From: Sphingomonas parapaucimobilis NBRC 15100
GTDB taxonomy: Bacteria > Pseudomonadota > Alphaproteobacteria > Sphingomonadales > Sphingomonadaceae
Length of the DNA: 64,000 nt
Direction of reading: 5' to 3'
NCBI RefSeq assembly: GCF_000787715.1
Contig: NZ_BBPI01000070.1
Coordinates: 40,176 to 104,175, forward strand
Below, piece by piece: positions 23,536 through 33,938 of the stretch. Each line of letters opens with the position of its first letter. The stretch's first letter is position 1. A program made the position numbers and the translations under genes. The notes beneath the pieces were generated by a model. It saw only the letters and a list, made by a program, of their open reading frames with translations. It searched no databases and was not told where the DNA came from.

Positions 23536-23564
23536 CTAGCGGCGGATATACCTGAAATACCACA
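23536..23564 (-). other. attR: intact 3' end of trmB
   Basis: The last 29 bases of trmB, differing from attL (1326-1354) at 3 positions, all synonymous arginine codon changes. Recombination inside this block regenerates a functional TrmB C-terminus, so insertion does not inactivate the gene. Confidence 0.85.
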
Positions 23565-24216
23565 CCTCATGCCCCTGGCGGCGGGCCTTGCGTTCGTAGC
23601 GCGTCTCGGGCCAGTCGGCGGGGCGGGTGAGGAAGTCGGCGGGCGTGCGGGCCTGCCATTCGAAATCGTCCCGGCCGTTCATGATCATCATCGACCAGTG
23701 GCAATAGGTCGGGTCGTCGGTCCCCAGGCGAAATTCGCCGCCCGGCTTCAGCTTGCGCGCGATGGTGTCGAGCGGGCCGTGGTTCATCATCCGCCGCTTG
23801 GCATGGCGCGCCTTGGGCCAGGGATCGGGGTGGAGCAGATATACACGCTCCAGGCTGGCATCGGGCAGTCGCTCGATCACCTCCAGCGCGTCGCCCATGT
23901 GCAGGCGGACATTGGTGAGGTCGCGGTCGCGGATATGGCCGAGCGCGCCGACCACGCCGTTCAGGAACGGCTCGCAACCGATAAAGCCGGTGCCGGGCGT
24001 CGCCTCGGCCTGCCCGGCCAGATGCTCGCCCGCGCCGAATCCGATCTCGACCTGCAGCGGCCGATCCTCGCCGAACAGGCGCACCGCATCCAGCGGGCCT
24101 TCCTCGGGCACGCTGAGCGTCGGCAGCATCTCTTCGACCAGCGCGGCCTGGCCCTGGCGCAGCTTATGCCCCTGACGCCGACCATAAAGGCGGCGGATCG
24201 TCGTCGGATCGTTCAT
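23536..24216 (-). CDS. trmB: tRNA (guanine-N7-)-methyltransferase
   Basis: 226 residues from ATG 24216 (MNDPTTIRRLYGRRQGHKLR), the usual family start; the longer frame to 24351 overlaps the divergent transporter. The SAM-binding motif EIGFGAGEHLAGQAEATP and the TrmB signature LHPDPWPKARHAKRRM are present. The enzyme makes m7G46 in tRNA. Its 3' end is the integration site of the 22-kb element: the C-terminal WYFRYIRR is duplicated at the element's far end. Confidence 0.95.
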   Translation of the reverse strand: MNDPTTIRRLYGRRQGHKLRQGQAALVEEMLPTLSVPEEGPLDAVRLFGEDRPLQVEIGFGAGEHLAGQAEATPGTGFIGCEPFLNGVVGALGHIRDRDLTNVRLHMGDALEVIERLPDASLERVYLLHPDPWPKARHAKRRMMNHGPLDTIARKLKPGGEFRLGTDDPTYCHWSMMIMNGRDDFEWQARTPADFLTRPADWPETRYERKARRQGHEVWYFRYIRR

Positions 24217-24280
24217 CGCCGGGCCTTTAGCGCGGGTCGGACAGGGAGCCAAGGGTGGGGCCGCTCGTTGCCCTTCCATC

Positions 24281-25099
24281 ATGGATGACGACGCTCCCCA
24301 AGCCGATGGCCCCCAGCCAGATGGAAAGGCGCAGAAGGCCGCCGATGCCAAAGACCTGCACCGCGCGGTGCGCGAGGCGGGGGAGAGCGAACTGGACCGG
24401 CCCGCGGGCGCGCTGTTCTGGTCGGGCCTGGCGGCGGGGATCGCGATCCACAGTTCGCTGATCGCCGAGGGCGCGCTCCATGCCGGACTGCCCGATGCGC
24501 CGTGGCGGGGCCTCGTCGCCGCGCTCGGCTATCCGGTGGGCTTTCTGGTCGTCATTCTCGGGCGGATGCAGCTGTTCACCGAGAGCACGATCACCGCGAT
24601 GCTGCCGCTGGTGACGAAGCCATCGCTCTGGGCACTCCGGCGGACGGTGCGGCTCTGGGCGATCGTACTCGGCGCCAATCTGATCGGCACCGCGCTGGCC
24701 GCCGGAATGGTCGCGGCAGGGGCCTTGGGCAATGCCGAGATTCGCGAGGCGATGGTGACGGTGTCGGCGCGCATTCTGGAACTGGGCGGCTGGGCGACCT
24801 TCGTCAACGCCATCCCCGCCGGATTCCTGATCGCGGTCGTCGCCTGGATCTTGCCCAATGGCCGGACCCAGGCCTTCTGGATCATCCTGGCGATCACCTA
24901 TGTCATTGCCATCGCCGGGTTCAGCCACTCGATCGTCGGCGCGGACGAGGCGTTCCTGCTGCTGTTCACCGGCCATGCCGATCTGGGGCGAACGGTGTTC
25001 GGCCTGCTGATCCCGGCAATCCTGGGCAATCTGGTCGGCGGCGCGGGGCTGTTCACGCTGCTCGCCCATGGTCAGGTGCAGGGCGAGACGCGGGAGTAG
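24281..25099 (+). CDS. formate/nitrite transporter (FNT) family membrane protein
   Basis: 272 residues. A charged N-terminal tail of about 40 residues is followed by six hydrophobic segments. FNT features seen include GYPVGFLVVILGRMQLFTE (about 87-105), LGANLIGTALAA, FVNAIPAGFLIAVVAWI and GFSHSIVGADEAFLLLF (His in the fifth helix region). The family moves small monovalent anions such as formate or nitrite; the long acidic N-terminus is like the YfdC subgroup. Substrate cannot be read from sequence. Divergent from trmB, convergent with the next gene. Confidence 0.85.
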   Translation: MDDDAPQADGPQPDGKAQKAADAKDLHRAVREAGESELDRPAGALFWSGLAAGIAIHSSLIAEGALHAGLPDAPWRGLVAALGYPVGFLVVILGRMQLFTESTITAMLPLVTKPSLWALRRTVRLWAIVLGANLIGTALAAGMVAAGALGNAEIREAMVTVSARILELGGWATFVNAIPAGFLIAVVAWILPNGRTQAFWIILAITYVIAIAGFSHSIVGADEAFLLLFTGHADLGRTVFGLLIPAILGNLVGGAGLFTLLAHGQVQGETRE

Positions 25100-25104
25100 G
25101 GGCC

Positions 25105-25908
25105 TCAGCGTGGCGAAACGACGCTGATGTCCCGGCCGCGCACCTGCCATACCCGCTTGTCCGGGGTCCGGACGAAGACGGGTTGCAGGACGCTGTACGA
25201 TACGAAGACGTGGATTTCGGTCGGTACCGGGTCAAGCAGATGATTGACGAGCAACCCGGCAACCTTGGTGTCCTTGGTCGCGGCGGGCAATGTTATGTTG
25301 AGGCAGCTGGTGTTGAACGCACGGCTGGCCACGATCCGCCCGTCCGGCGCGATGGCCACGCGGTAATTGCCGCCCATCATGTAGCTGGCGTTCGAGACCT
25401 GCGGCGACAGCAGATAGACGGTGACGGGGCCGCCGTTGACGGAGGGCAGGACCACCGTGTTGAACGGTGCGGCGGTACAGGGGCGATAGCCTTTCGCCGC
25501 CGCCTCATGTCTGGCGATTTCGCGCGCGCGGGCCAGGATCATCTGCACGGGCGTCAATGGCAGGGGTTCGGCCAGGATCTCGTGGCGGACGACCTTCCCG
25601 CCGCGCACATCGGCGACGAAGAAGGCACGCGCGCTGGCGGCGTCGCCCTTGAAATAGGTGGCGCGCAGCGTGTCCTTGTCGATCGGCTCGATGACATAGC
25701 CGCCGGTGCCCGCCAGCTGGTCCCTGGGCACCACCTCCATCAGCGAGTCGGTGCTGACCCAGGCCGCGCGGTCGAAGGCGTAGATCATCACGCCAAAGAT
25801 CGAGGCCTCGGCGAGACGCTGTTGCTCGGAACGGCTGTCCTGCGCTGCGATGACGGGCGGTGCCGCCGCCACCTGCGCCGCCGCCGCTAGAATCGCCATC
25901 GCCAGCAT
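25105..25908 (-). CDS. exported protein of unknown function
   Basis: 267 residues from ATG 25908 with GGGGGA upstream. An N-terminal hydrophobic stretch (MLAMAILAAAAQVAAAPPV) looks like a Sec signal peptide with a cleavage site after AAA/AAP. The mature part is beta-rich in appearance (ATYFKGDAASARAFFVADVR; GGPVTVYLLSPQV) with two Cys (CTAAPF and SCLNI). No family recognised. It lies between an FNT transporter and metK; no operon link to either. Confidence 0.75.
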   Translation of the reverse strand: MLAMAILAAAAQVAAAPPVIAAQDSRSEQQRLAEASIFGVMIYAFDRAAWVSTDSLMEVVPRDQLAGTGGYVIEPIDKDTLRATYFKGDAASARAFFVADVRGGKVVRHEILAEPLPLTPVQMILARAREIARHEAAAKGYRPCTAAPFNTVVLPSVNGGPVTVYLLSPQVSNASYMMGGNYRVAIAPDGRIVASRAFNTSCLNITLPAATKDTKVAGLLVNHLLDPVPTEIHVFVSYSVLQPVFVRTPDKRVWQVRGRDISVVSPR

Positions 25909-25974
25909 CGTCCGTCCCCCTATCGATCGAGGGGAGGCTGACGTGCGCTGTCCCAAAGGGCAAGCGCATTGCCC

Positions 25975-26016
25975 GAAAAAGAAAACGCCCGCGCGGGCAT
26001 CCCCGCACGGGCGTCG
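25975..26016 (-). terminator. rho-independent terminator of metK
   Basis: On the minus strand ACGCCCG-TGCGGGG-ATG-CCCGCGCGGGCGT forms a GC-rich stem and is followed by TTTTCTTTTTC. It lies 24 bases after the metK stop. Confidence 0.9.
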
Positions 26017-26039
26017 TCAACCTGTCGGATCGGGTCGGA

Positions 26040-27239
<1,200 letters not shown>

Positions 27240-27254
27240 TCCCGTCCTCATAAG

Positions 27255-27276
27255 GATATAAAGATAGCTTTATATC
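27255..27276. promoter_or_regulatory. perfect 22-bp palindrome upstream of metK, candidate operator
   Basis: Arms GATATAAAG and CTTTATATC are perfect inverted copies separated by ATAG. The site is 16 bases upstream of the metK start, between the end of lnt and metK. Its form resembles operators of ArsR-type SAM-cycle regulators (SahR) described in Proteobacteria; the regulator assignment is inference from memory. Confidence 0.65.
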
Positions 27277-27280
27277 GGTC

Positions 27281-28831
27281 CTAGCGACCACGGCGGCGGA
27301 AGGCAACGCCGATCGCGGCCAGGCCTGCGGCGATGGCCAGCGCCATCATGTTGCCGATGCGCGAGAAGGGCGTGGGCGGCAGCGCGGCGGGCAGGGGGGC
27401 TTCGGCTGCGCCCGCCGTCTCGTGGGGCACGGTGGCGATCAGGCGGCCATCGGCGGCGATGATGGCCGAGATGCCCGTCGGGGTGGCGCGGATGATCGGC
27501 AGCCCCTCCTCGATCGCGCGCATCCGCGCCTGCGCCAGATGCTGGGGCGGCCCCCAGCGGCCGAACCAGGCGTCGTTGGACGGGTTGAAGAGCAGGCGCG
27601 GGTGATGCGCCTCGTCCACCACCTGCCCCGAAAAGATGATCTCGTAGCAGAGTTGCACCCCGACCGGCCCGAAGCCGGGCACGCGCAGGTTGCGCGGGCC
27701 GGGGCCGGGGGTGAAGTCCATGTCGCCGGGCACCAGCCGCGCCAGGCCCAGCGGCTTCAACAGCCACGGCATCGGCAGATATTCGCCATAGGGCACCAGA
27801 TGCGCCTTGTCGTAGCGGCCGGTGATCCGGGCGGCGGGATCGATCGCAAAGACGCTGTTCGTCGCGCTGCTCACCCGGGCGCGGTCGGGCGAGAAGAGCA
27901 GGGCGGTCCCGCCGACCAGCGCGGTGTCGCGCGGGCCGAGCACACGGGCGATCTGGCGGCGCGTCCAGAAGGGCGGGGCATAGTTGAACCCGAAATAGGC
28001 CCAGTCGGGATAGCCGTCCTCGATCATGTCGCGCACGACGCCCTCGGGCCAGACGATCAGGCGCGGGCGGGGGCCGGGCCTTCCCGACAACTGGGTCAGT
28101 CGCTGGAGCAGCAGCGGTCCGTCGCTCTGCCCGCGCTGGTCCTGGCTGACATTGGGCTGGACCACGCGGACCAGCGGCGCGTCGGCTGCGGGTTCGGGCG
28201 CGCGGGTCAGCGGCGCGGAGAGGGCGGCGAGGCCGGTCGCGGGCACCATCACCGCCGCCAGATGCCAGTGCCGCCGAAGCGCCAGCCAGATGGCGCCCGC
28301 CAGCACCACGGTCAGCCCCGACAGCGCATAGGTGCCGACAAAGGCGCTCATCCGCGCCACGCCGATGACCGGCAGCCATGCGACCGACACCGGATCCCAG
28401 GCATAGCCGGTGAACAGTCGTGCGCGCAGATATTCGGTCGCGATCCACGCCGCGCCGAAGATCAGCACATAGGCCGCATCCGGTTGCCGCCCGCGCAACC
28501 GCCCGGACGCTCTCCACGCCACGCCCGCCGCCGCCATCGGGAAGACGGCCAGGTACAGCGCCAGCCCGACCGCGGCGAAATAGCCCAGCACCGGCGGCAT
28601 CTTGTCCTGAAAGTCGAAGGCGTGCTGGAACCAGTTGTTGTTGACGGTGAAATGCCCGACCCCGAACGCCCAGCCGCGCCACAGGGCGCTCTTGATGGTC
28701 GGGGCCTCCTGCACCAGCGCCAGAAGGACGATCAGCCCGACCAGCAACAATGGCCAGAGGTCGAGCGGGGCAAAGCCACAGGCGGCAACGGCCCCGGCGA
28801 TCAGGGCGAGGAGAGCGGGATAGCGGGTCAC
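27281..28831 (-). CDS. lnt: apolipoprotein N-acyltransferase
   Basis: 516 residues from GTG 28831 (MTRYPALLALIAGAVAACGF); TTG 28867 is an alternative. At least six hydrophobic segments occupy the first 215 residues. The nitrilase-like domain carries the catalytic triad: E in LIVWPEGVV, K in GRYDKAHLVPYGEYLP and C in VGVQLCYEIIF, followed by NPSNDAWFG. It adds the third acyl chain to lipoproteins in the inner membrane. In the ancestral order it follows corC; here a 4-kb segment separates them. metK follows with the palindromic operator between. Confidence 0.94.
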   Translation of the reverse strand: MTRYPALLALIAGAVAACGFAPLDLWPLLLVGLIVLLALVQEAPTIKSALWRGWAFGVGHFTVNNNWFQHAFDFQDKMPPVLGYFAAVGLALYLAVFPMAAAGVAWRASGRLRGRQPDAAYVLIFGAAWIATEYLRARLFTGYAWDPVSVAWLPVIGVARMSAFVGTYALSGLTVVLAGAIWLALRRHWHLAAVMVPATGLAALSAPLTRAPEPAADAPLVRVVQPNVSQDQRGQSDGPLLLQRLTQLSGRPGPRPRLIVWPEGVVRDMIEDGYPDWAYFGFNYAPPFWTRRQIARVLGPRDTALVGGTALLFSPDRARVSSATNSVFAIDPAARITGRYDKAHLVPYGEYLPMPWLLKPLGLARLVPGDMDFTPGPGPRNLRVPGFGPVGVQLCYEIIFSGQVVDEAHHPRLLFNPSNDAWFGRWGPPQHLAQARMRAIEEGLPIIRATPTGISAIIAADGRLIATVPHETAGAAEAPLPAALPPTPFSRIGNMMALAIAAGLAAIGVAFRRRGR

Positions 28832-28883
28832 GGCGCTGGCTATGGCGCGGGCCTGTGACAGGAGCAATGCGGGATGTGTGTCG

Positions 28884-29011
28884 ATCCCCCCCGGAACCGG
28901 GAGGCGGCAGGGCGCAGCCCTGACGGAGGGGGGCTTCCGCACAGGATGACCTTTGCCGCACGCCCCCTCCACCAGCCCGCGCTGGTTTCCCTCCGCGTGT
29001 CGGGGAGGAAA
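28884..29011. repeat. mosaic intergenic palindromic repeat, copy B
   Basis: Contains CGGCAGGGCGCAGCCCTGACGG (in part the same block as 436-458 in reverse), GGAGGGGGGCTTCCGCACAGG (shared with copy D), a CTCCACCAGCCCGCGCTGG block, and CGGGGAGG at the end. It fills the divergent gap between lnt and the VOC gene. Confidence 0.75.
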
Positions 29012-29049
29012 AGGTGGAAAAACCCGCCCCGCCGCCCTAGCTTTCCCCC

Positions 29050-29481
29050 ATGACCCTGCGCCCCTTCCACCTCGCCTTCCCGGTCCACGACCTCGCCGCC
29101 GCCCGCCATTTCTACGGCGAAGTGCTGGGCTGTCCCGAGGGTCGATCCAGTGACCACTGGATCGACTTCGACCTGTTCGGGCACCAGATCGTCGCGCATC
29201 TCGATCCCGCCGCAAAGCCGGTTGCGGTGGAGAATGCGGTCGACGGCCATCAGGTGCCCGTACCGCATTTCGGTGTCGTCCTGACCATGGCCGAATGGGA
29301 AACGCTGGCCGCGCGGGTTGAGGCGGCGGGGGTGTCGTTCGGCATCGCCCCCTATGTCCGGTTCAAGGGACAGCCCGGCGAGCAGGCGACGATGTTCTTC
29401 CGCGACCCCAGCGGCAACGCCCTGGAATTCAAGGCCTTTGCCGACGACGCGATGCTCTTTGCCACGGAGATGACCGCATGA
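29050..29481 (+). CDS. VOC (glyoxalase/dioxygenase) superfamily protein
   Basis: 143 residues. Two beta-alpha-beta repeats: [20 protein letters not shown] (first half) and [19 protein letters not shown] (second half), ending [16 protein letters not shown], the standard VOC C-terminal motif with the metal-binding Glu. These proteins bind a divalent metal and handle varied small molecules; the substrate cannot be inferred. Stop overlaps the next start by ATGA. Confidence 0.88.
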   Translation: MTLRPFHLAFPVHDLAAARHFYGEVLGCPEGRSSDHWIDFDLFGHQIVAHLDPAAKPVAVENAVDGHQVPVPHFGVVLTMAEWETLAARVEAAGVSFGIAPYVRFKGQPGEQATMFFRDPSGNALEFKAFADDAMLFATEMTA

Positions 29482-29780
29482 GCGCCCCCATTTCGCTCGA
29501 TATCCCGCATCAGCTTGGCAAGGAGGGCGTGCGCCAGCGGCTGGACGGGGGTATCGGCAAGATCGGCCGCATGATCCCCGGCGGCGCCACCGTCGAGCAT
29601 CGCTGGGACGGCGACACGATGCACTTCACCGTCGGCGCGATGGGCCAGTCGATCGGCGCCGAGGCGACCGTCTATGAGGACAAGGTCCATGCGGTGGTGA
29701 ACCTGCCCGCCTTCCTGTCGCTCTTTTCCAGCCAGCTGGAGGCCGTGATCCGGTCGGAAGCGCCGAAGTTGTTGAAGTAG
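29478..29780 (+). CDS. polyhydroxyalkanoic acid system family protein
   Basis: 100 residues starting [20 protein letters not shown]. Pattern fits the PHA_gran_rgn family: [18 protein letters not shown], a beta strand pair around [18 protein letters not shown], and a C-terminal [16 protein letters not shown] helix. Members are found with polyhydroxyalkanoate genes; the exact role is not known. Overlaps the VOC gene by ATGA, followed two bases later by the GNAT gene. Confidence 0.8.
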   Translation: MSAPISLDIPHQLGKEGVRQRLDGGIGKIGRMIPGGATVEHRWDGDTMHFTVGAMGQSIGAEATVYEDKVHAVVNLPAFLSLFSSQLEAVIRSEAPKLLK

Positions 29781-29782
29781 CC

Positions 29783-30319
29783 GTGATCGGCCTAGGCGCA
29801 GAGGGCGGGGAACTGACCGAAGCCGATGCCCCTGCCGTAGCGGACTTGTTTGTTCGTTGCGCCGACTATTTCCTGTTGCAGGACGGCGTGATGCCGGAAC
29901 CAGCCGATGCCGTCGCGCTATTTGCGGACGTTCCGCCGGAGAAGGCCACAGGCGATCAAGTGGTCTTGGGCTGGCGCGATGATCGTGGCCTATACGCCGT
30001 CGCGGCGGTTCTTCGTGATTATCCGGGCGACGGCATCTGGTATCTCGGCCTGTTGGTGGTGGATGCCACCCGTCGCCGACTTGGTATTGGTCGATCTCTT
30101 TATGAAGCGATCGAGGCGTGGGCCGCAGCACGTGGTGCGCGACACATGCGATTGGCCGTACTGGAAGCCAATGTGGCAGGAGAACGCTTCTGGCGCGCGC
30201 TGGGCTTTGAGGAAATTCGCCGCGTCGGCCCTGACAAGTTCAAAGAGAAACGCCATTGCCGGGTCGAACTTGGTCGCTCCATAACAAGGCGTTTCTCTGA
30301 ATTCACTTCGCCGCGCTGA
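29783..30319 (+). CDS. GNAT-family N-acetyltransferase
   Basis: 178 residues from GTG 29783, two bases after the previous stop. The acetyl-CoA-binding motif is seen as LLVVDATRRRLGIGRSLYEA (R-x-x-G-x-G/A; about 91-110), and the C-terminal part reads AVLEANVAGERFWRALGFEEI, typical of the fold. Substrate unknown. Its 3' end overlaps the convergent sugar dehydrogenase gene by 17 bases. Confidence 0.87.
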   Translation: MIGLGAEGGELTEADAPAVADLFVRCADYFLLQDGVMPEPADAVALFADVPPEKATGDQVVLGWRDDRGLYAVAAVLRDYPGDGIWYLGLLVVDATRRRLGIGRSLYEAIEAWAAARGARHMRLAVLEANVAGERFWRALGFEEIRRVGPDKFKEKRHCRVELGRSITRRFSEFTSPR

Positions 30320-31628
30320 CCTTCCACACCACGTTGCCGACATCGTCTGCGACCAATAAACCGCCGGTCTTGTCGACGATCACGCCCACCGGCCGCCCCC
30401 GCGCCTCGCCCTTGGCGTTCAGGAAGCCGCCGACCACCTCGACCGGCTTGGCCTTCGGTACGGGGAACGCTCCCGCAAAGGGCACGAACACGACCTTGTA
30501 GCCCGAGGGGGGCTTGCGGTTCCACGAGCCATGCTCGCCGATGAACGCGCCGCGCGCGAATGTGTCGCCCAGCTTCGCGCCCTCGGAGAAGGTCAGGCCG
30601 AGCGCGGCGACGTGCGGCCCCAGCGCATAGTCGGGGCGCTTCACATATTGCTGGAGCGGCGGATTGGTTGGCTGGACGCGATTGTCGGGATAGCCGCCCC
30701 AATAATACCAGGGCCAGCCGAAGTGATCGCCGAATTCGATCTGGGTCAGATAATCGGGCACTAGGTCGGAGCCGAGCATGTCGCGCTCATTGACCACGGT
30801 CCATAGCCGCCCGTTGACCGGGTTCAGCGCCATGCCGTTCGGGTTACGCAGCCCACCCGCATAGACTCGCCAGTTCTTGTCCTTTGGCCAGACCTGCAGG
30901 ATCGCGGCGCGGTTCTTTTCGGCGCCCAAGCCGTTTTCAGCGATATTGCTGGCCGAGCCGACCGACACGAACAGCGTCTTGCCATCGCCCGAAGCGATCA
31001 CGTTGCGCGCCCAGTGATTGCCAGCCGGGCGCAGGGGCACGACCTTTTCCGGCTTGGCGGTGATCTTCGTCGCACCCTCCTGATACGGCACGCGGACCAG
31101 GGCGTCGGTGTCGGCGATGTAGAGCTGCCCGTCGAACAGCACCATGCCGAAGGGCGAGTTCAGCCCGGTCAGGAACGGCGTCTTCACGTCCGCCACGCCG
31201 TCGCCGTTCGTGTCGCGCAACAGGGTGATCCGGTTGGCCGACGGCACCGCCGCGCCTGCCCGGCCGAGGAAGACGTTCATCACCCGCTGCACGATCCCCG
31301 AACTGGGCCGCGGCGGCGAGTTGGTTTCGGCGACCAGCACATCGCCATTGGGCAGCTGGTACAGCCAGCGCGGATGGTCGAGGCCGCTGGCAAAGGCCTG
31401 GATGGCCAGCCCCGGCGCGACGCTGGGCCTGGCGCCGTTCGCCCAGCCGACCGGCTTGGCGATGTCGACCGTGGGTATCGTCTGCTCGCGCGGGGCCTCG
31501 ATCGTCGGGCGCGCACCCGCGACCTGATCGACGCTCAACCGCGCGGTGTCGGGCCAGGCGAGCCAGGTGACGACACCGATACCGATCAGGACGATGATGC
31601 CGAGGACGATCAGGACATGTTTGCGCAT
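30303..31628 (-). CDS. PQQ-type sugar/sorbosone dehydrogenase family protein, membrane-anchored
   Basis: 441 residues. An N-terminal hydrophobic segment (KHVLIVLGIIVLIGIGVVTW) anchors or exports the protein. The rest is a beta-propeller of the GSDH family: LPNGDVLVAETN, NSPFGMVLFDGQLYIADTDA, GSASNIAENGLGAEKNRAAI, GLRNPNGMALNP, NERDMLGSDLVPDYLTQI, and PPSGYKVVFVPF near the C-terminus. Related enzymes oxidise aldoses or sorbosone in the periplasm with PQQ; no PQQ biosynthesis gene is in the window, so cofactor use is inferred from family. Convergent with the GNAT gene. Confidence 0.87.
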   Translation of the reverse strand: MRKHVLIVLGIIVLIGIGVVTWLAWPDTARLSVDQVAGARPTIEAPREQTIPTVDIAKPVGWANGARPSVAPGLAIQAFASGLDHPRWLYQLPNGDVLVAETNSPPRPSSGIVQRVMNVFLGRAGAAVPSANRITLLRDTNGDGVADVKTPFLTGLNSPFGMVLFDGQLYIADTDALVRVPYQEGATKITAKPEKVVPLRPAGNHWARNVIASGDGKTLFVSVGSASNIAENGLGAEKNRAAILQVWPKDKNWRVYAGGLRNPNGMALNPVNGRLWTVVNERDMLGSDLVPDYLTQIEFGDHFGWPWYYWGGYPDNRVQPTNPPLQQYVKRPDYALGPHVAALGLTFSEGAKLGDTFARGAFIGEHGSWNRKPPSGYKVVFVPFAGAFPVPKAKPVEVVGGFLNAKGEARGRPVGVIVDKTGGLLVADDVGNVVWKVSAAK

Positions 31629-31748
31629 GACCCGAGGATAGGGTGGGCACGGCGCGGGGGGAAGGGGAAAGCGTGACGTCGCGCTGGCCTTGGATCGCCT
31701 TTGTCGCCATCATCTCGGGCGCGTTCTGCAGGCTTGGGAGGGCATGTC

Positions 31749-32591
31749 ATGCGCATGGAGGCAATGGAATGGGGTTTGGCGGCCGTGATGATGGCGGCCG
31801 TTCCGTCGACAGGAGAAGTCCAGGATCACGATCGGCCCGTACCCGCCCAGGGACGCGAAGTCGTGGTCGAGGCGGAGAGACTTCCACCGACCGACGCTCC
31901 ACCGCCGCCGGGTATCACGATCCAGCCCGACCGGCTGACGAACCGTATTCTGGACGACAAGGCGCAGATGTTCGTGCGCTGCGCCCGGTTTTTTCCGGTC
32001 AAGCTGCTGCACCGGGTGATCGACGGAAAGCCGAACAGTCCGGCCCCCTTATTTGCGATGGACGGCTTCATCCGGGCCAATATGGCCTGTTGGCCAGACC
32101 TTCCGCCCCCGCCCATGTCTGCGCCGCCCGGTCTGGCGAGCTGCTGGCCGGTCGATACCAGCATGGGGCTGCCGGTATGCCGCAGCGTCTATGATCGGGG
32201 TGCCGTGCTGGAGGCGGCGATCGCCCGTTTCGCACCCGAGGCGGAACTGACGCCCCGGCAGGTCGATGATCCCGCCGTTCAGGCGCGGCTGGAGGCCATG
32301 GAGGCAAACCGGTTGTCGCTGGCCTATTCCGAAGAACGGCTTCGTGCCCGGGCGCTGCAATGTCTCGTATGGTCCGAACCGGAAAACACCACCCGGATGG
32401 TCCGCGCGCATGGCCATCCGGCGCTTCAGACCCAGTATCTCTATCGCATTCTCGATCAGGGGCGGCATTGCCTGGGTCGCCAGGGGCCGATCAAAGTCGA
32501 ACCGCTCTATTTTCGGTACGCACTGACCGATGCCTTTTATCGCTGGGTCGTCGCGGCGCGCGGCGTTGATTCCCTGTTGCCGGTCGGGTGA
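31749..32591 (+). CDS. exported protein of unknown function
   Basis: 280 residues from ATG 31749, with GGGAGGG upstream; the longer frame to 31701 adds arginine-rich residues. A short hydrophobic start (MEWGLAAVMMAAVPS) may be a signal peptide. The mature part has a Pro-rich linker (TDAPPPPGITIQP) and six or so Cys residues (RCARFF, NMACWPD, LASCWPVD, PVCRSVY, LQCLVW, HCLGRQ) that could form disulphides in the periplasm. No family recognised. Confidence 0.7.
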   Translation: MRMEAMEWGLAAVMMAAVPSTGEVQDHDRPVPAQGREVVVEAERLPPTDAPPPPGITIQPDRLTNRILDDKAQMFVRCARFFPVKLLHRVIDGKPNSPAPLFAMDGFIRANMACWPDLPPPPMSAPPGLASCWPVDTSMGLPVCRSVYDRGAVLEAAIARFAPEAELTPRQVDDPAVQARLEAMEANRLSLAYSEERLRARALQCLVWSEPENTTRMVRAHGHPALQTQYLYRILDQGRHCLGRQGPIKVEPLYFRYALTDAFYRWVVAARGVDSLLPVG

Positions 32592-33023
32592 TCTACATGG
32601 TGTATCACCCGCGCCTGAATTTTGGCCGCCGGTGCCACGGGGAGCGCACCGGCGGCCGTCAAGGGCGCGAATGTCAGGGAGTTTATCCGCGCCCTCGAAC
32701 TCGAAAGCCTTGGGAATGGTCGGCTATGGGGTAACGTATAGGGCAGGCGTATCGCCTGGGATAATAGATTAAAACGCCCTCTGTAATCGATTGAATGACT
32801 ATGAGGGTGGAGAAGAAAACCAGAGGCAGACTGGACGGCAATCCCCCGATCGCCCGGATACCCGCTCCTATGGTCGGTTCAGCGGTGTGCAAACCAGCGC
32901 GCTTTCGATGTCCGGTCCGTGCAGCATGCGGTCGACCAAGGCGTCGCAGCCGAGGATGCGACCATTCTGGTCCGCGGTATGGAACGCTCGTTTCGCCGCT
33001 TCATGGTCGAGGAAATGCGCGGA
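32592..33023. other. intergenic region with a GC-rich hairpin and an orphan open frame
   Basis: A perfect 12-bp stem GGCCGCCGGTGC (32624-32635) with GCACCGGCGGCC (32646-32657) follows the exported-protein gene; there is no T-run. Directly after the corC stop, the minus-strand frame stays open for about 50 more codons (to about 32873) with protein-like composition (SAHFLDHEAAKRAFHTADQN) but no start codon of its own. Nothing else is seen. Confidence 0.45.
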
Positions 33024-33929
<906 letters not shown>

Positions 33930-33938
33930 CGGGGGATG

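Noticed and set aside
1326..23564. Complete prophage
   Set aside because: No portal, capsid, terminase, tail or lysis cassette is visible; a MobV relaxase is present instead. Described as an integrated mobilizable or satellite-type element.
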